Positions 53,446-63,047 of a DNA stretch of 64,000 nucleotides are shown here, piece by piece; positions within the stretch are counted from its first letter, which is position 1; every line of letters begins with the position of its first letter. The DNA is from Sorlinia euscelidii (GTDB taxonomy: Bacteria > Pseudomonadota > Alphaproteobacteria > Acetobacterales > Acetobacteraceae). A program made the translations under genes and the position numbers. The stretch lies in NCBI RefSeq assembly GCF_036452155.1, contig NZ_JAWJZY010000001.1. One strand, 5' to 3'. The notes beneath the pieces are model-generated. The model was not told the origin of the DNA, did no database searches, and was given only the letters and a program-made list of their open reading frames with translations.

Positions 53446-55530
53446 TTAGGAGGGCTTTTTTTCCGATAACGCCCATATGGCGAAGCTGTAAATCATCGCG
53501 ACATCCTTCAGGCGACGATAGCGCCCCGAAGCGCCGCCATGTCCGGCCTCCATATTGATTCTGCACAGAAAGGGGCCGCCTTTGGCGATGGCGCGCAGTT
53601 TTGCGATCCATTTTGCCGGCTCCCAATACGTCACGCGCGGGTCGGTCAAACCGCCTGTGGCGAGAATGGGCGGATAATGGCGCGGCGCGATATTATCGTA
53701 AGGCGAGTATCCGGCGATGCGATCATAAGCCGTCTCATCTTCGAGGGGATTGCCCCACTCAGGCCATTCCGGCGGCGTCAGGGGTAGGCTCGCATCCGAC
53801 ATGGTGTTGAGCATATCAACAAACGGGACCTGCGCCGCAATACCGCCAAACAGGTCCGGCGCCATATTGGCGACAGCACCCATTAACAGCCCGCCCGCTG
53901 AGGCACCCTGCGCCACAATACGTCCCTGACGGACGAAATTCTCGTCGATAAGGTGTTGGGCACAGGTGATGAAATCGGTAAAGCTGTTGGTTTTCTTTTC
54001 GCCGCGCCCGTCCAGAAACCATGACCAGCCTTTCTCCGACCCGCCGCGCACATGCGCGACGGCATAAAACCAGCCGCGATCGGCGAGGCTTAAGGCTGAA
54101 ATGGAGAATTCCGCATCCATCGGTATGCCGTAAGAGCCATAGCCGTAAAGCAGCATGGGGGCCGAACCATCCCGCTTTGTCTCCTTACGGGACAAGATCG
54201 TGATCGGGATGCGCGCGCCATCCGCGGCCGTCGCGAAAAGCCTCTCGACACGATAGTCCGCCGCCTGATGGCCGGACGGTACGTCGCGACGTTTGCGAAA
54301 GTTCTTCCGGCCGGACGCCACCTCATAATCGAACCACTCGGGCGGGGTGGTCGGAGAGGCATAGACGTAGCGCAGAAGGCTTTTATTATATTCCAGAAAG
54401 CCGAGTGGCGTCAGGTCAAAAGCGGCTTCTTCCGGCGTGATGGCGGTGCTTTGGGAACGTATGTCCCCAACGGCGTCACGCGGGATAAAATGAATATCGA
54501 CATTGCCGTCGACGCGCTCCGCCCAGGCGAGATGGGTGTGGCACGCGCTGACACTCATCACGAAATGACCCGCCTTCATTGGCAGAAACGGTTTCCATTC
54601 TTCCCAGAGGGTCGGATCATCCGAAGTCTGCATGATTTTAAAATCGATGGCATCCTCATTTGTCACGATCATGAAGCGATCATGCCAGTGCGTCAGGTGA
54701 TACCGTATTCCGGTCCGTGCCGGACGGAAGATGCGCGGCGTTTCCGTCGGGGTGCGCGCGTCGATCAGGCGTGTTTCATTCGTGTCATGGTCTCCCCGGC
54801 CGAGCATGATCCATTTGCGGGATAATGTTTCCTGCAAAGTGAGGAAGTAGCCTGGATTGGTCTCCTCAAATATCAACGTGTCATCACCCCCGGTGAGGGG
54901 GCGGCGAAATACCTTGCGGGGGCGACCATGCTGATCCCGCCAGATCCAGAAGATCCACGCACTATCGGGTGAGACGACGAACCGACCTGTCGAATCGGTG
55001 ATCTCCTGCCCGACGATGTCGCCATTCATCGTATCTTTGACAACGATGCGGTAAATTTCAGACCCCTGCGTGTCGACAGCGTAAATAAAGTAGCGATGAT
55101 CCGGCGAATGCGCTGTTTCCGACAGAGCGAAATACGCATATCGACCCGCCTCACAATTAGCATCGAGGAGAATCTCCTCCCGACCACTTTCAATGTGACG
55201 GCGGAAAAGAATCGGATATTCGCTGCCTTCCCGAAATCGCGATGCATACTCCCACGCGCCGTCAGGCCACGGCACGCTTTCCTCTGCGCCGGGCGTGCGG
55301 CCCATCATTTCCTCAAAAAGTCGTTCCCGCTCCGGCGCCATTTTGGCGAGGACGGCATCGGCATAGGCGTTCTCAGCCCTGAGATGCTGCGCAATGTCTT
55401 CACGGAGGATTTCCGGCCGTTGCAGGACATCCTGCCAGTTTTCATCCTTCATCCAGGCATAATGATCTGTGCGGGACCGGCCGAGTTGTGTCGTCTCGAC
55501 GGGGACGCTTCGAGGTGCCGGTGGCTGCAT
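53446..55530 (-). CDS. ptrB: Oligopeptidase B (S9A serine peptidase)
   Basis: This 694-residue prolyl-oligopeptidase-family enzyme cleaves short peptides after basic residues. The N-terminal beta-propeller runs to about residue 410. The catalytic domain has the nucleophile in GASAGGLLMGAV, the Asp in GGLTDPRVTYWEP and the His in EAGHGGASGRY. DHYAWMKDENW near the start is typical. No signal peptide is seen, so it is cytoplasmic. ATG at 55530 is preceded by GGAG. Confidence 0.93.
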   Translation of the reverse strand: MQPPAPRSVPVETTQLGRSRTDHYAWMKDENWQDVLQRPEILREDIAQHLRAENAYADAVLAKMAPERERLFEEMMGRTPGAEESVPWPDGAWEYASRFREGSEYPILFRRHIESGREEILLDANCEAGRYAYFALSETAHSPDHRYFIYAVDTQGSEIYRIVVKDTMNGDIVGQEITDSTGRFVVSPDSAWIFWIWRDQHGRPRKVFRRPLTGGDDTLIFEETNPGYFLTLQETLSRKWIMLGRGDHDTNETRLIDARTPTETPRIFRPARTGIRYHLTHWHDRFMIVTNEDAIDFKIMQTSDDPTLWEEWKPFLPMKAGHFVMSVSACHTHLAWAERVDGNVDIHFIPRDAVGDIRSQSTAITPEEAAFDLTPLGFLEYNKSLLRYVYASPTTPPEWFDYEVASGRKNFRKRRDVPSGHQAADYRVERLFATAADGARIPITILSRKETKRDGSAPMLLYGYGSYGIPMDAEFSISALSLADRGWFYAVAHVRGGSEKGWSWFLDGRGEKKTNSFTDFITCAQHLIDENFVRQGRIVAQGASAGGLLMGAVANMAPDLFGGIAAQVPFVDMLNTMSDASLPLTPPEWPEWGNPLEDETAYDRIAGYSPYDNIAPRHYPPILATGGLTDPRVTYWEPAKWIAKLRAIAKGGPFLCRINMEAGHGGASGRYRRLKDVAMIYSFAIWALSEKKPS

Positions 55531-55767
55531 GGGTCTTTCTCCGACGGAGTCATGGAAAATATGCCGGTTAGACTAACATTTTTTTCCCCTTTCGGTGAAT
55601 GACGTGTCGCCACCCCTAATGGACCGTATTTTGCGGGACGATATTTCTTTCAACAATAAACCCGTCCATCGGGAAGGTGTTAGAATCCGGTAATGCGCGG
55701 CCTCGATTTCAGGGATGCGCATCATTGTGCGCCTCACTGTTGAGTCGGGCAGATAAGGAGTTGTAAA

Positions 55768-56346
55768 ATGTTATTTCGTCATTTCAGATTTTCGTGTGCC
55801 GCCCTATCCTGTGCAGCGCTCGGCGCGCTTGTCGCGGCGCCTGCCGCCAACGCCCAGACGGTTGTGCAGGCCAACCCATCGACCGCACCGGGTATGCAGT
55901 CGAACGTTGCATCCTCAGGCGCCATGCCTGTCATGCGGCAGCAGGGCGCTGCCGTGGCACCCGGTAAAATGCAGGTGGTGGGGGGCAAAAACCTCTCCAA
56001 CACGGTTCTGACCGCGAAAAGCCCCGGCGTGCTCGGCAGTGACGGCCTGCCGGATATCACATCTGCCGGACCGGGCAATGTCGCCGGTCTGCTTGCGTAC
56101 TGCGTGCAGAATAAAATCGGCTCTCGCGGCATGACACGCGTTGTCGGACACTCACTCGCGAAACGCGGTGACGTGCAGGGCGACCAGTTTTACTCGCTGG
56201 GAGGCCAGGGGCTGCTGCAAACTGCGTCGGCGGAGACGTTCGACGTCTCGACGCTCAGTCAGTCAAGCCGCGTCAAACTCTGCACGGAACTGGCGATCCG
56301 TGGGAAAGAGTTCGGCACCGATCGCGCCAAGGCGATGGCAAAGTAA
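55768..56346 (+). CDS. Exported DUF2501 (YjjA-like) protein
   Basis: This is a 192-residue periplasmic protein with a signal peptide ending ANAQ. The DUF2501 region begins near GLPDITSAGPGNVAGLLAYC and continues with a GQGLLQT segment and a second cysteine (VKLCTEL). The function of the family is unknown. ATG follows AAGGAG. A strong terminator follows its stop by about 50 bases. Confidence 0.85.
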   Translation: MLFRHFRFSCAALSCAALGALVAAPAANAQTVVQANPSTAPGMQSNVASSGAMPVMRQQGAAVAPGKMQVVGGKNLSNTVLTAKSPGVLGSDGLPDITSAGPGNVAGLLAYCVQNKIGSRGMTRVVGHSLAKRGDVQGDQFYSLGGQGLLQTASAETFDVSTLSQSSRVKLCTELAIRGKEFGTDRAKAMAK

Positions 56347-56397
56347 GCCGCTTATGAGGATAGGGCCCGGTCACATTTCGCCTGGGCCCCAATCCGG

Positions 56398-56427
56398 AAA
56401 AAAGGCGGTGAACTCCGCCTTTTTTTT
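56398..56427 (+). terminator. Intrinsic terminator, bidirectional
   Basis: AAAAGGCGG pairs with CCGCCTTTT around TGAACT, with T tracts on both strands. It separates the DUF2501 gene from the converging opgH. Confidence 0.93.
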
Positions 56428-56457
56428 GGGGCCGCTATCTGCCCCGCCGCCTGATGA

Positions 56458-58638
56458 TCAAGTGTTACGCGTGCCTAAAGCCACAATGCGCAGAACACCC
56501 TCTTTTGACGTCAGAACCGCCAGTTTTTCCAACCGCGACAAAGTATAAAGTGCGGTGTCGATGTCCGGGGCCTCCTGAAGCTTCAACATCCCGACCAGAA
56601 GATGCGGGTCAATCGGCTCTCCGGCCTGGCGTGGTGGCGGCAACATGTGCAGATGCGCATTCAGAAGCGTGTTATCCTGCGCAAGCGCATGAAAAGCTTC
56701 GGCAAAATAAGAATTCCTGCTTTTCTCCATCCGCGTACGCCGGTCCGTATCGTAGGTTTCCAGCAGGCGCAGCACCTCGGGTGGCGCTGACTCTTCCGGG
56801 ATCAGTAGAAGGCGAAGCCGACGCAGAAAAAGCCCGATCACCCGGCTTGAAGTCGCTGCCGCCAGCGGTATGGCCAGAGCCAGACCGATCAATACCGGCG
56901 TCATCCAGAGGAAAAGCGAATAAGAGACGGACCACGCCGCGACCGCCAGCAAAAAGCCGAAGAGCGAGTAAATCCAGTAACTCCGTATTACGTCACGCAT
57001 ACTGACGCGCCCATCTTCTCTGTTCTGGGCGTTCCAACCGGAATCTCGGGCATTGAGGATCGAGACTACGGCAGAAGTGTGGATCAGCATGGCGATCGGC
57101 GCGATCAAGCCACTGATGATCGTCTCGAACACGACGGAGACGGGCATGAGCAGGGCACCGCCACAACCTCTGAGGGTCGTTCGATCCCGGTAAGCGGCCA
57201 GCAGCGCCATGAACTTTGGTGCGAGCAGGACAATCATGGTACCGAAAAACACGTACATGGCCTGGATCGGGTCAACTTGCGGCCAATGCGGGTAAAGCGT
57301 CTTCGTATCGCCAAAATATTCAGGCCGGTAAAAATGCGATTGCAGTGAAATCAGAATGCCGAAAAGCAGAAACAGCAGCCATAAAGGCGCGGTGATATAC
57401 GAGCCGATCCCGACCAGAAGATGCATCCGACTGACCCAATGCAGGCCCTTCGCGCGTAGAATCCTGCCATGTTGCAGATTGCCCTGGCACCAGCGGCGGT
57501 CGCGAATGGCGACATCGGTCAGGGAAGGTGGGCTTTCCTCGTAGGAGCCGAAAAGACCGGGCACCATATGAATGGCCCAGCCGCCACGCCGCATCAGGGC
57601 GGCTTCAATAAAATCATGACTCAGAATGCCGCCACCAAAGGGTTTTCGGCCCGGAAGGTGCGGCAAACCGGCCTGCTCGGCAAAAGCGCGTGTGCGGATG
57701 ACGGCGTTATGGCCCCAATAATTCCCTTCCGCTCCGTGCCACCAGGCAATGCCATGCGCGATGAGCGGGCCGTAAACACGTCCCGCAAATTGCTGCATAC
57801 GCGCAAAAAGCGTCCGACCGCCGACGATGACGGGCAAGGTCTGAATGAGGGCGACATTTTCATGATGTTCCATCGCGGAGACGATCCGGGCGATGAGCCC
57901 CCCATCCATGACGGAATCTGCATCGAGGGTCAGCATCTGGGGATAAGCCGCGCCGTGCCGTTTGACCCAATCCTCCAGATTTCCGGATTTCCGATCAATA
58001 TTCTGCACGCGGCGGCGATAGAAGATCCGGCCTTCCCCATGCACATCCCTGACGAGGTCAAGATAGGCCTTTTCCTCCCGCACCCATATATCCGGGTCTG
58101 TCGTGTCGGAGAGGATGAAGAAGTCGAACGCGTCAATATGGCCCGTTCGCACAAGGCTTTCATGAATGGCGCGCAACCCGGTCAGGACACGTTCCGGGTC
58201 TTCATTGTAAGTGGGCATCAGAATCGCGGTGCGCGTCATCAGCGTCGGCAGGGGGCCATCCCGCGTGATGCCCAATCCAAGCCCGCCAGCGCGCCAGAGT
58301 GACACGAATCCCGCGCAACTCGACGTGAAAGAAAAGGATATCCACGCGCCAAGAATGACGAACAGCGTCAGAACAATAATGCCGAGCGCCGAAACGCCAA
58401 CGGAATTGAGCACGAGATTCATCTCATAAGCGCCGAATAGCGTCAGGATGATCGCCCCGCCAATGACAAATGCGCGGCGCGCCCAGATATTGGCGGGCGA
58501 AGTGACGGGCGTGGCGCGTCGGCCGTGACGGTCAGGCGCTGAGAAAAGGTCCTGCCGCTTCATATCCAAAGGCGCCGGGGGCGGCATGAAATCCCGGGTA
58601 GGCGACTTGGCGGTTACGGCGTCCAACGATAAATCCAT
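56458..58638 (-). CDS. opgH: Glucans biosynthesis glucosyltransferase OpgH
   Basis: OpgH is an inner-membrane GT2 enzyme that makes the beta-1,2-linked backbone of osmoregulated periplasmic glucans. 726 residues. Membrane helices at both ends enclose the catalytic domain, which contains LMPTYNEDPERVLTGLRA, LTLDADSVMDGG (DxD) and RDRRWCQGNLQHGRIL (the QxxRW-like region). Its start overlaps the opgG stop by 25 bases, indicating one operon. Confidence 0.95.
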   Translation of the reverse strand: MDLSLDAVTAKSPTRDFMPPPAPLDMKRQDLFSAPDRHGRRATPVTSPANIWARRAFVIGGAIILTLFGAYEMNLVLNSVGVSALGIIVLTLFVILGAWISFSFTSSCAGFVSLWRAGGLGLGITRDGPLPTLMTRTAILMPTYNEDPERVLTGLRAIHESLVRTGHIDAFDFFILSDTTDPDIWVREEKAYLDLVRDVHGEGRIFYRRRVQNIDRKSGNLEDWVKRHGAAYPQMLTLDADSVMDGGLIARIVSAMEHHENVALIQTLPVIVGGRTLFARMQQFAGRVYGPLIAHGIAWWHGAEGNYWGHNAVIRTRAFAEQAGLPHLPGRKPFGGGILSHDFIEAALMRRGGWAIHMVPGLFGSYEESPPSLTDVAIRDRRWCQGNLQHGRILRAKGLHWVSRMHLLVGIGSYITAPLWLLFLLFGILISLQSHFYRPEYFGDTKTLYPHWPQVDPIQAMYVFFGTMIVLLAPKFMALLAAYRDRTTLRGCGGALLMPVSVVFETIISGLIAPIAMLIHTSAVVSILNARDSGWNAQNREDGRVSMRDVIRSYWIYSLFGFLLAVAAWSVSYSLFLWMTPVLIGLALAIPLAAATSSRVIGLFLRRLRLLLIPEESAPPEVLRLLETYDTDRRTRMEKSRNSYFAEAFHALAQDNTLLNAHLHMLPPPRQAGEPIDPHLLVGMLKLQEAPDIDTALYTLSRLEKLAVLTSKEGVLRIVALGTRNT

Positions 58639-60146
58639 TTTTCCGAAACGGGGCCCTGATCATTTGCGAGCTGGCATTGCAGCTCAGCGATTTTTGCATC
58701 TTTGGGGTAGAACTCAAACATGGTGCGCCACCCTTTGATATTGGGATTGGGCTCAACCACAACATTTTTGACGCTTCCTGCGGAGGTCTCCCAAATAAGG
58801 TGGAAACTGGCATTGTCCGGAAGGTTTTCAAAGGGCTTCCCCGTAAAGTCCACGACAATCTGACGCGCATCCGGGTGGTCCGTCACTTCACCGATGCGTG
58901 TGGCGCCGATGCGCGCCATGTCGGTTGGCCATGGCGTGTCCCAACCCCAATACATGCGATAAGTGTAGCTATACTCATTTCCCGATTTCATCGGCTCAGC
59001 CGGCCGCCAGAAGGAAACGATATTGTCATTGACCTCATTCGGCGTCGGGATTTCCACCAGGTCAACGGCACCCTCGCCCCAATTGCCGACCGGTTCAATC
59101 CAGAGAGAAGGGCGTTTCTCATAAAAAAGGGCGAGATCTTCGAAATCGCGGAAAGCCCGGCGGCGCTGCATCAGGCCGAACCCCTGCGGGTTGACGTCAT
59201 GAAAAGCTGAAAATTGCAAATCGATCGGGTTGTTCAGGGGCCGGAAAAGCTGTTGACGCTCCCCCGTCCACATTTGCAGCGCCTCACTATCATGCGCGCC
59301 CGGGCGCCAGTCATCGACATGATGCCGGTTATTACTGTCAAAATAGAACATACCGGTCAGCGCCGCGATCCCGCCCTTGCTGATATTCTCCCGCGGGAAA
59401 AAGCTGGTCTGGACGTCAAAGACGGTCGTATCGCCCGGTTTGATCGTGAAGTGGAAAGCCCCCACAACGGAGGGGCTGTCCATCAATGCATGGATGACGA
59501 CGCTTTTGACGCCAGGCTGCGGCTTTTCAAGCCAGAATTCCCGGAAAAGGGCAAATTCCTCCCCCTTTGGATCACCCGTGCCATTGGCGAAGCCCCGTGC
59601 GGAGAGTCCGTAATTCTGCCCTTTCGCCACAGCTCTGAAATAGGATGCGCCCAGAAATACCGCGCACTCCTCCTTCATATCATCCTTGTTGAGCGGGCAC
59701 CGAAGGCGCAGCCCGGAAAATCCGAGATCATCCGTCACGCGCAGTTGCTGATCCTGATATTTGAACATGTCAGGCTCATAGGCGATAGGGTGCGTCTCAC
59801 CGTCGATCACCTCATTCATAAGGATTTTCGGGCGGTAGAGGAATCCGCGCGGAAAGAATTCGACATCGAAATAGAGATCATCTTCCGCCCAGAGGGCGCG
59901 CTCTGATCTGAACTCAATGCCACGAAACTGGTCGAAATTGAGATTATTGATTTGGCTCGGCAGGGACTGGGCCGGCGCGGCATAGGCGGAACGCGCAAGT
60001 TTACGCGCCTTCTCCCGCACAGTATTCGCATCGAAACGGGTCGTCGCAGCCGGATCTTTTGCGAAAGCTTTTTTCAGTCCGGTCAGGTTCAGCACGGATG
60101 CGCCTGCACCTAATTTCAGGATGTCGCGTCTAAACACGATTTTCAT
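58614..60146 (-). CDS. Glucan biosynthesis protein OpgG/OpgD
   Basis: This is a periplasmic partner of OpgH that modifies or releases glucans, 510 residues. The N-terminus has a twin-arginine-like signal (FRRDILKLGAGASVLNL), which is more typical of OpgD than of OpgG. Conserved stretches include NLNFDQFRGIEFR, GFSGLRLRCPLN and FLGASYFRAVAKGQNYGLSARG. ATG follows AGGGAG directly. It is the first gene of the opgGH operon. Confidence 0.92.
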   Translation of the reverse strand: MKIVFRRDILKLGAGASVLNLTGLKKAFAKDPAATTRFDANTVREKARKLARSAYAAPAQSLPSQINNLNFDQFRGIEFRSERALWAEDDLYFDVEFFPRGFLYRPKILMNEVIDGETHPIAYEPDMFKYQDQQLRVTDDLGFSGLRLRCPLNKDDMKEECAVFLGASYFRAVAKGQNYGLSARGFANGTGDPKGEEFALFREFWLEKPQPGVKSVVIHALMDSPSVVGAFHFTIKPGDTTVFDVQTSFFPRENISKGGIAALTGMFYFDSNNRHHVDDWRPGAHDSEALQMWTGERQQLFRPLNNPIDLQFSAFHDVNPQGFGLMQRRRAFRDFEDLALFYEKRPSLWIEPVGNWGEGAVDLVEIPTPNEVNDNIVSFWRPAEPMKSGNEYSYTYRMYWGWDTPWPTDMARIGATRIGEVTDHPDARQIVVDFTGKPFENLPDNASFHLIWETSAGSVKNVVVEPNPNIKGWRTMFEFYPKDAKIAELQCQLANDQGPVSEKWIYRWTP

Positions 60147-60282
60147 CTCCCTTGCTCGTATCGCTTTCGCGCTCGGTTATCGCGTTGTAACGCCGGCCCT
60201 GTCGGCGCGCACCGCCCGTGATCCATGGATGCCCGCATGGCGCAAGCCTGCCTGGCTGGCAGACTTTCATCATATGTCGGCT

Positions 60283-61749
60283 TTACAGCAAAGATAGTGC
60301 GGCACGGAAACCCTTTTTGCGCAAGACTTCACGATAAAACACGAGTTTATCGAAAAAGATCTGGTCGCCCACGTCGCGCCACCCGTCAAAAGCACTGAGC
60401 TCAAACGCATCGGAGAATTTGTCGCTCCGAATGCGCGCCCAGTCATTTTCCGACAGGCTGGGTTCAAAGGGTTGGAAGGTCTTCCCGTTTTCACCCTTGC
60501 CTTTCAGCGCTTCCAACCAGCTTGCAGCGCCGAAAGCGAGGAGATCGATCGGCAGGTTTTTCTTCAGGCGGCGACGCATGGTTTCCGTCCAGAAAACCTG
60601 GATTTTTGAGGCGCCATCCCCGCCGACACGCACATTCTGGTCACCCATTGCGCCATTCGAGAAGCGTTCCAGCGCCGTCTTTTTGTAGGATGCGGCATCC
60701 ACACCGGCAGGGGCCTCAATATCGGTCAACACGTAGTCATCGAGGAAACGCGTGACCACACCGCGCAGCGCGTCATCGGCGAGGGCTTCATCAATTGTTT
60801 CATACCCGCTGAGAAGCCCCATAAATGCCAAAAGGACGTGCGATGCATTAAGGATGCGGAGTTTCAAATTTTCATAGGGGATGACGTCGTCGACCAATTG
60901 TGCGCCGACTGCTTCGAAACGGGGGCGACCCGTCGCGAATCGATCCTCCACCACCCATTGGGTGAAGGTCTCGGCGATCAGCGGCAGATCGTCCTCCAGG
61001 CCGCTCGCCTGATTGAGGCGCTGCTTCGCTGCATCATCCATGCTGGGGGTGATGCGGTCCACCATCGCATTGGGAAACGTCACATGCTCGGCAATCCAAC
61101 GGGCGAGGCCAGCATCCCGCGCTTCGGCAAAACTCAGAATAGCTTTGCGGGTGACATCACCATTATGACGCAGATTGTCACAGGAGAGCACTGTGAAACC
61201 TTTTCCGCCCGCATCCCGGCGGCGGGCCAGCCCTTCAACAACATAGCCGAAGAAGCTTCTGGGATGGTGCGGATCCGCGAGGTCCTGCCTGATCGCGGGC
61301 GCATCAAGCCGGAAAAGCCCGGTCATCTCATCAATATGATAGCCACCCTCCGTGATGGTCATGGATACGATGCGTGTCGAGGGTGCCGCGAGGGCGGCCA
61401 GCACTTCATCCGGCTTCTCCGGTGCGTGCAGATAGGCGCACATGGCGCCAATAATCCGACAGGATTCCGTGCCGTCCGGAGCGGCTTCCGTCAGGCTGTA
61501 GAGGCCCTGCTGTGCGTTGAAGCCGCGTGCTTTCCCGGCCCCGCCTGCACCCGGTGTCAGCCCGACACCGATAATGCCCCACTCATATGCGCCGGTCTTG
61601 CCCATGACATCATCGACATAGGCGGCCAGATGGGCACGGAAGAAATTGCCGACGCCAAAATGCACGATGCCGGGCGTGATCCTGGACGGGTCATAAGCGG
61701 GCCCTGCAACGTTCTGAGGGAGGTGGCGCAGTGTCTCGCGGCTGATCAT
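60283..61749 (-). CDS. Mannitol-type polyol dehydrogenase (long-chain MDR)
   Basis: This is a 488-residue NAD(P)-dependent dehydrogenase of the mannitol 2-dehydrogenase / fructuronate reductase family. The Rossmann region has IVHFGVGNFFRAHLAAYVDD. The catalytic lysine region is IPYENLKLRILNASHVLLAF. NLRHNGDVTRK and FPNAMVDRITPSM are typical. In acetic acid bacteria such enzymes convert fructose to mannitol, but arabitol or uronate forms cannot be excluded. The ATG at 61749 sits five bases after AGGAG. An inverted repeat upstream may be an operator. Confidence 0.88.
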   Translation of the reverse strand: MISRETLRHLPQNVAGPAYDPSRITPGIVHFGVGNFFRAHLAAYVDDVMGKTGAYEWGIIGVGLTPGAGGAGKARGFNAQQGLYSLTEAAPDGTESCRIIGAMCAYLHAPEKPDEVLAALAAPSTRIVSMTITEGGYHIDEMTGLFRLDAPAIRQDLADPHHPRSFFGYVVEGLARRRDAGGKGFTVLSCDNLRHNGDVTRKAILSFAEARDAGLARWIAEHVTFPNAMVDRITPSMDDAAKQRLNQASGLEDDLPLIAETFTQWVVEDRFATGRPRFEAVGAQLVDDVIPYENLKLRILNASHVLLAFMGLLSGYETIDEALADDALRGVVTRFLDDYVLTDIEAPAGVDAASYKKTALERFSNGAMGDQNVRVGGDGASKIQVFWTETMRRRLKKNLPIDLLAFGAASWLEALKGKGENGKTFQPFEPSLSENDWARIRSDKFSDAFELSAFDGWRDVGDQIFFDKLVFYREVLRKKGFRAALSLL

Positions 61750-61780
61750 CATGGCTCCTGACATCAAATGTTTTTTTCAT

Positions 61781-61812
61781 GCAACGCCAAATCGCAGCTC
61801 TGCTTGCGTTGC
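61781..61812 (-). promoter_or_regulatory. Inverted repeat upstream of the polyol dehydrogenase
   Basis: GCAACGC and GCGTTGC are arranged as a perfect seven-base inverted repeat with an 18-base spacer, about 30 bases before the dehydrogenase start. It could be a repressor site or a leader hairpin. There is no other evidence. Confidence 0.3.
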
Positions 61813-61991
61813 GTCATGCCATCCATGCGGTACGTCTGCCGAATTTATTCTGTATCCCCCGACAAATGCCCCGCCAGAGCGGCATTCAGCTTCTCGGGAG
61901 AAGCACTTTCCGCCTGAAAGGCATTCAGGAAGTGTAACCTGATTCTGAAGACGATCAACCTTGCAGCCCGGTTGGCGGGTCGAGGCCCGGT

Positions 61992-63047
61992 TTAACGCTG
62001 CATCAGGCGGCGGAGATCGTCGGCCGTTTTGTCACTGGAACTCATGAGGATGTCGGCCGCCTGACGGAGATCCTCCCGCAGGAAGGAAAAGACAAAATGC
62101 ATCTCCGGCAGGGCATCCGGGCCGAGAAGCGGCAGATGACTCAGCACCTCATTGCGTCGGGGTCGCTCAGGCATCTCGCCGCCTTTCCCCGCAGACAGCA
62201 ATTCGCACCGCCTTGCCAAAGCGCGATAGGCGTGGCTCAAACCATGACGCAGCTCACCGCGCATGTCATTCATCCCGCTGCGCCCCTTGCCGATATTAAT
62301 GGCGCGCGCCACCAGCATGGTGTCGCTCTGCATCCGGCGCATCAGAGCGGGCAGAACGCTTAATATGGGGTGGCGACGCTCCAGCATGCCCAGATTTTCA
62401 CGGTTGGCCTCCTCGAGACATTCATTCAACACGAGTTGGAGCTTAGCCGCCTGATCATTCATCGCTTCAAGCCCTGCCCAGTCCTGACGATGGGCTAAAG
62501 CGGCCTGCAGAAGCGCATCCAATGCGCGGAACATGCGGGATGCCGTCGTGAAGGCGCGCCGTCGGGCACTGGCATGAAGGACAAGGTAGGAAACGATAAT
62601 CGACACCACGACGCCCAGAAAGATCGAGGCCAGTCGCTGTGTCAGCGGCCAGTAGGGGTTACCATGTGAGGGCATGAGATAGATGATCATCAGCGTCACA
62701 CCCGCAAAACGGAGGCTGGGTCTGACTGAAGCGATAAAAGCGATTGGCGTGAGGGAGGCGGCAAAGACCAGCCAGTAATGTCCGTAAAACAGCCGAAGCG
62801 TGACGGCAGCCGTCCCGAATAAAGCGCCGATGATCGTGCCGACGATCTGGTCACGCGCCGTTGTGATCGTCTGGCTGATGGTGGATTGCGTGACGATGAG
62901 GGAGGTGATTAGCGCCCAGACGGACTCCTCCAATTCGGTAAAATACCCGACAACCCAGCAGGCGATGACGGATACCAGCATGCGCACCATCTGACGCCAT
63001 GGAGCCTCTCCATCAACCCGCGCGCCGAGGATTGCGCTCAGATTCAC
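61992..63047 (-). CDS. FUSC / aromatic acid exporter family membrane protein
   Basis: This is a 351-residue inner-membrane protein with about six N-terminal hydrophobic helices (MLVSVIACWVVGYF, VGTIIGALFGTAAVTL, VTLMIIYLMPSHG and others) and a helical cytoplasmic C-terminal half. LEESVWALITSLIVTQSTI matches the FUSC start. Family members export aromatic acids or similar compounds, often with a membrane fusion partner, not seen here. GTG at 63047 overlaps the protease stop as GTGA. A longer frame would fuse it to the protease, but only because of a base loss near 63120. Confidence 0.8.
   Translation of the reverse strand: MNLSAILGARVDGEAPWRQMVRMLVSVIACWVVGYFTELEESVWALITSLIVTQSTISQTITTARDQIVGTIIGALFGTAAVTLRLFYGHYWLVFAASLTPIAFIASVRPSLRFAGVTLMIIYLMPSHGNPYWPLTQRLASIFLGVVVSIIVSYLVLHASARRRAFTTASRMFRALDALLQAALAHRQDWAGLEAMNDQAAKLQLVLNECLEEANRENLGMLERRHPILSVLPALMRRMQSDTMLVARAINIGKGRSGMNDMRGELRHGLSHAYRALARRCELLSAGKGGEMPERPRRNEVLSHLPLLGPDALPEMHFVFSFLREDLRQAADILMSSSDKTADDLRRLMQR

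Noticed and set aside
57469..58302. 277-codon plus-strand frame
   Set aside because: It is antisense to opgH, which has complete catalytic motifs and good operon context.
60838..61761. 307-codon plus-strand frame
   Set aside because: It is antisense to the polyol dehydrogenase, which is clearly the real gene.
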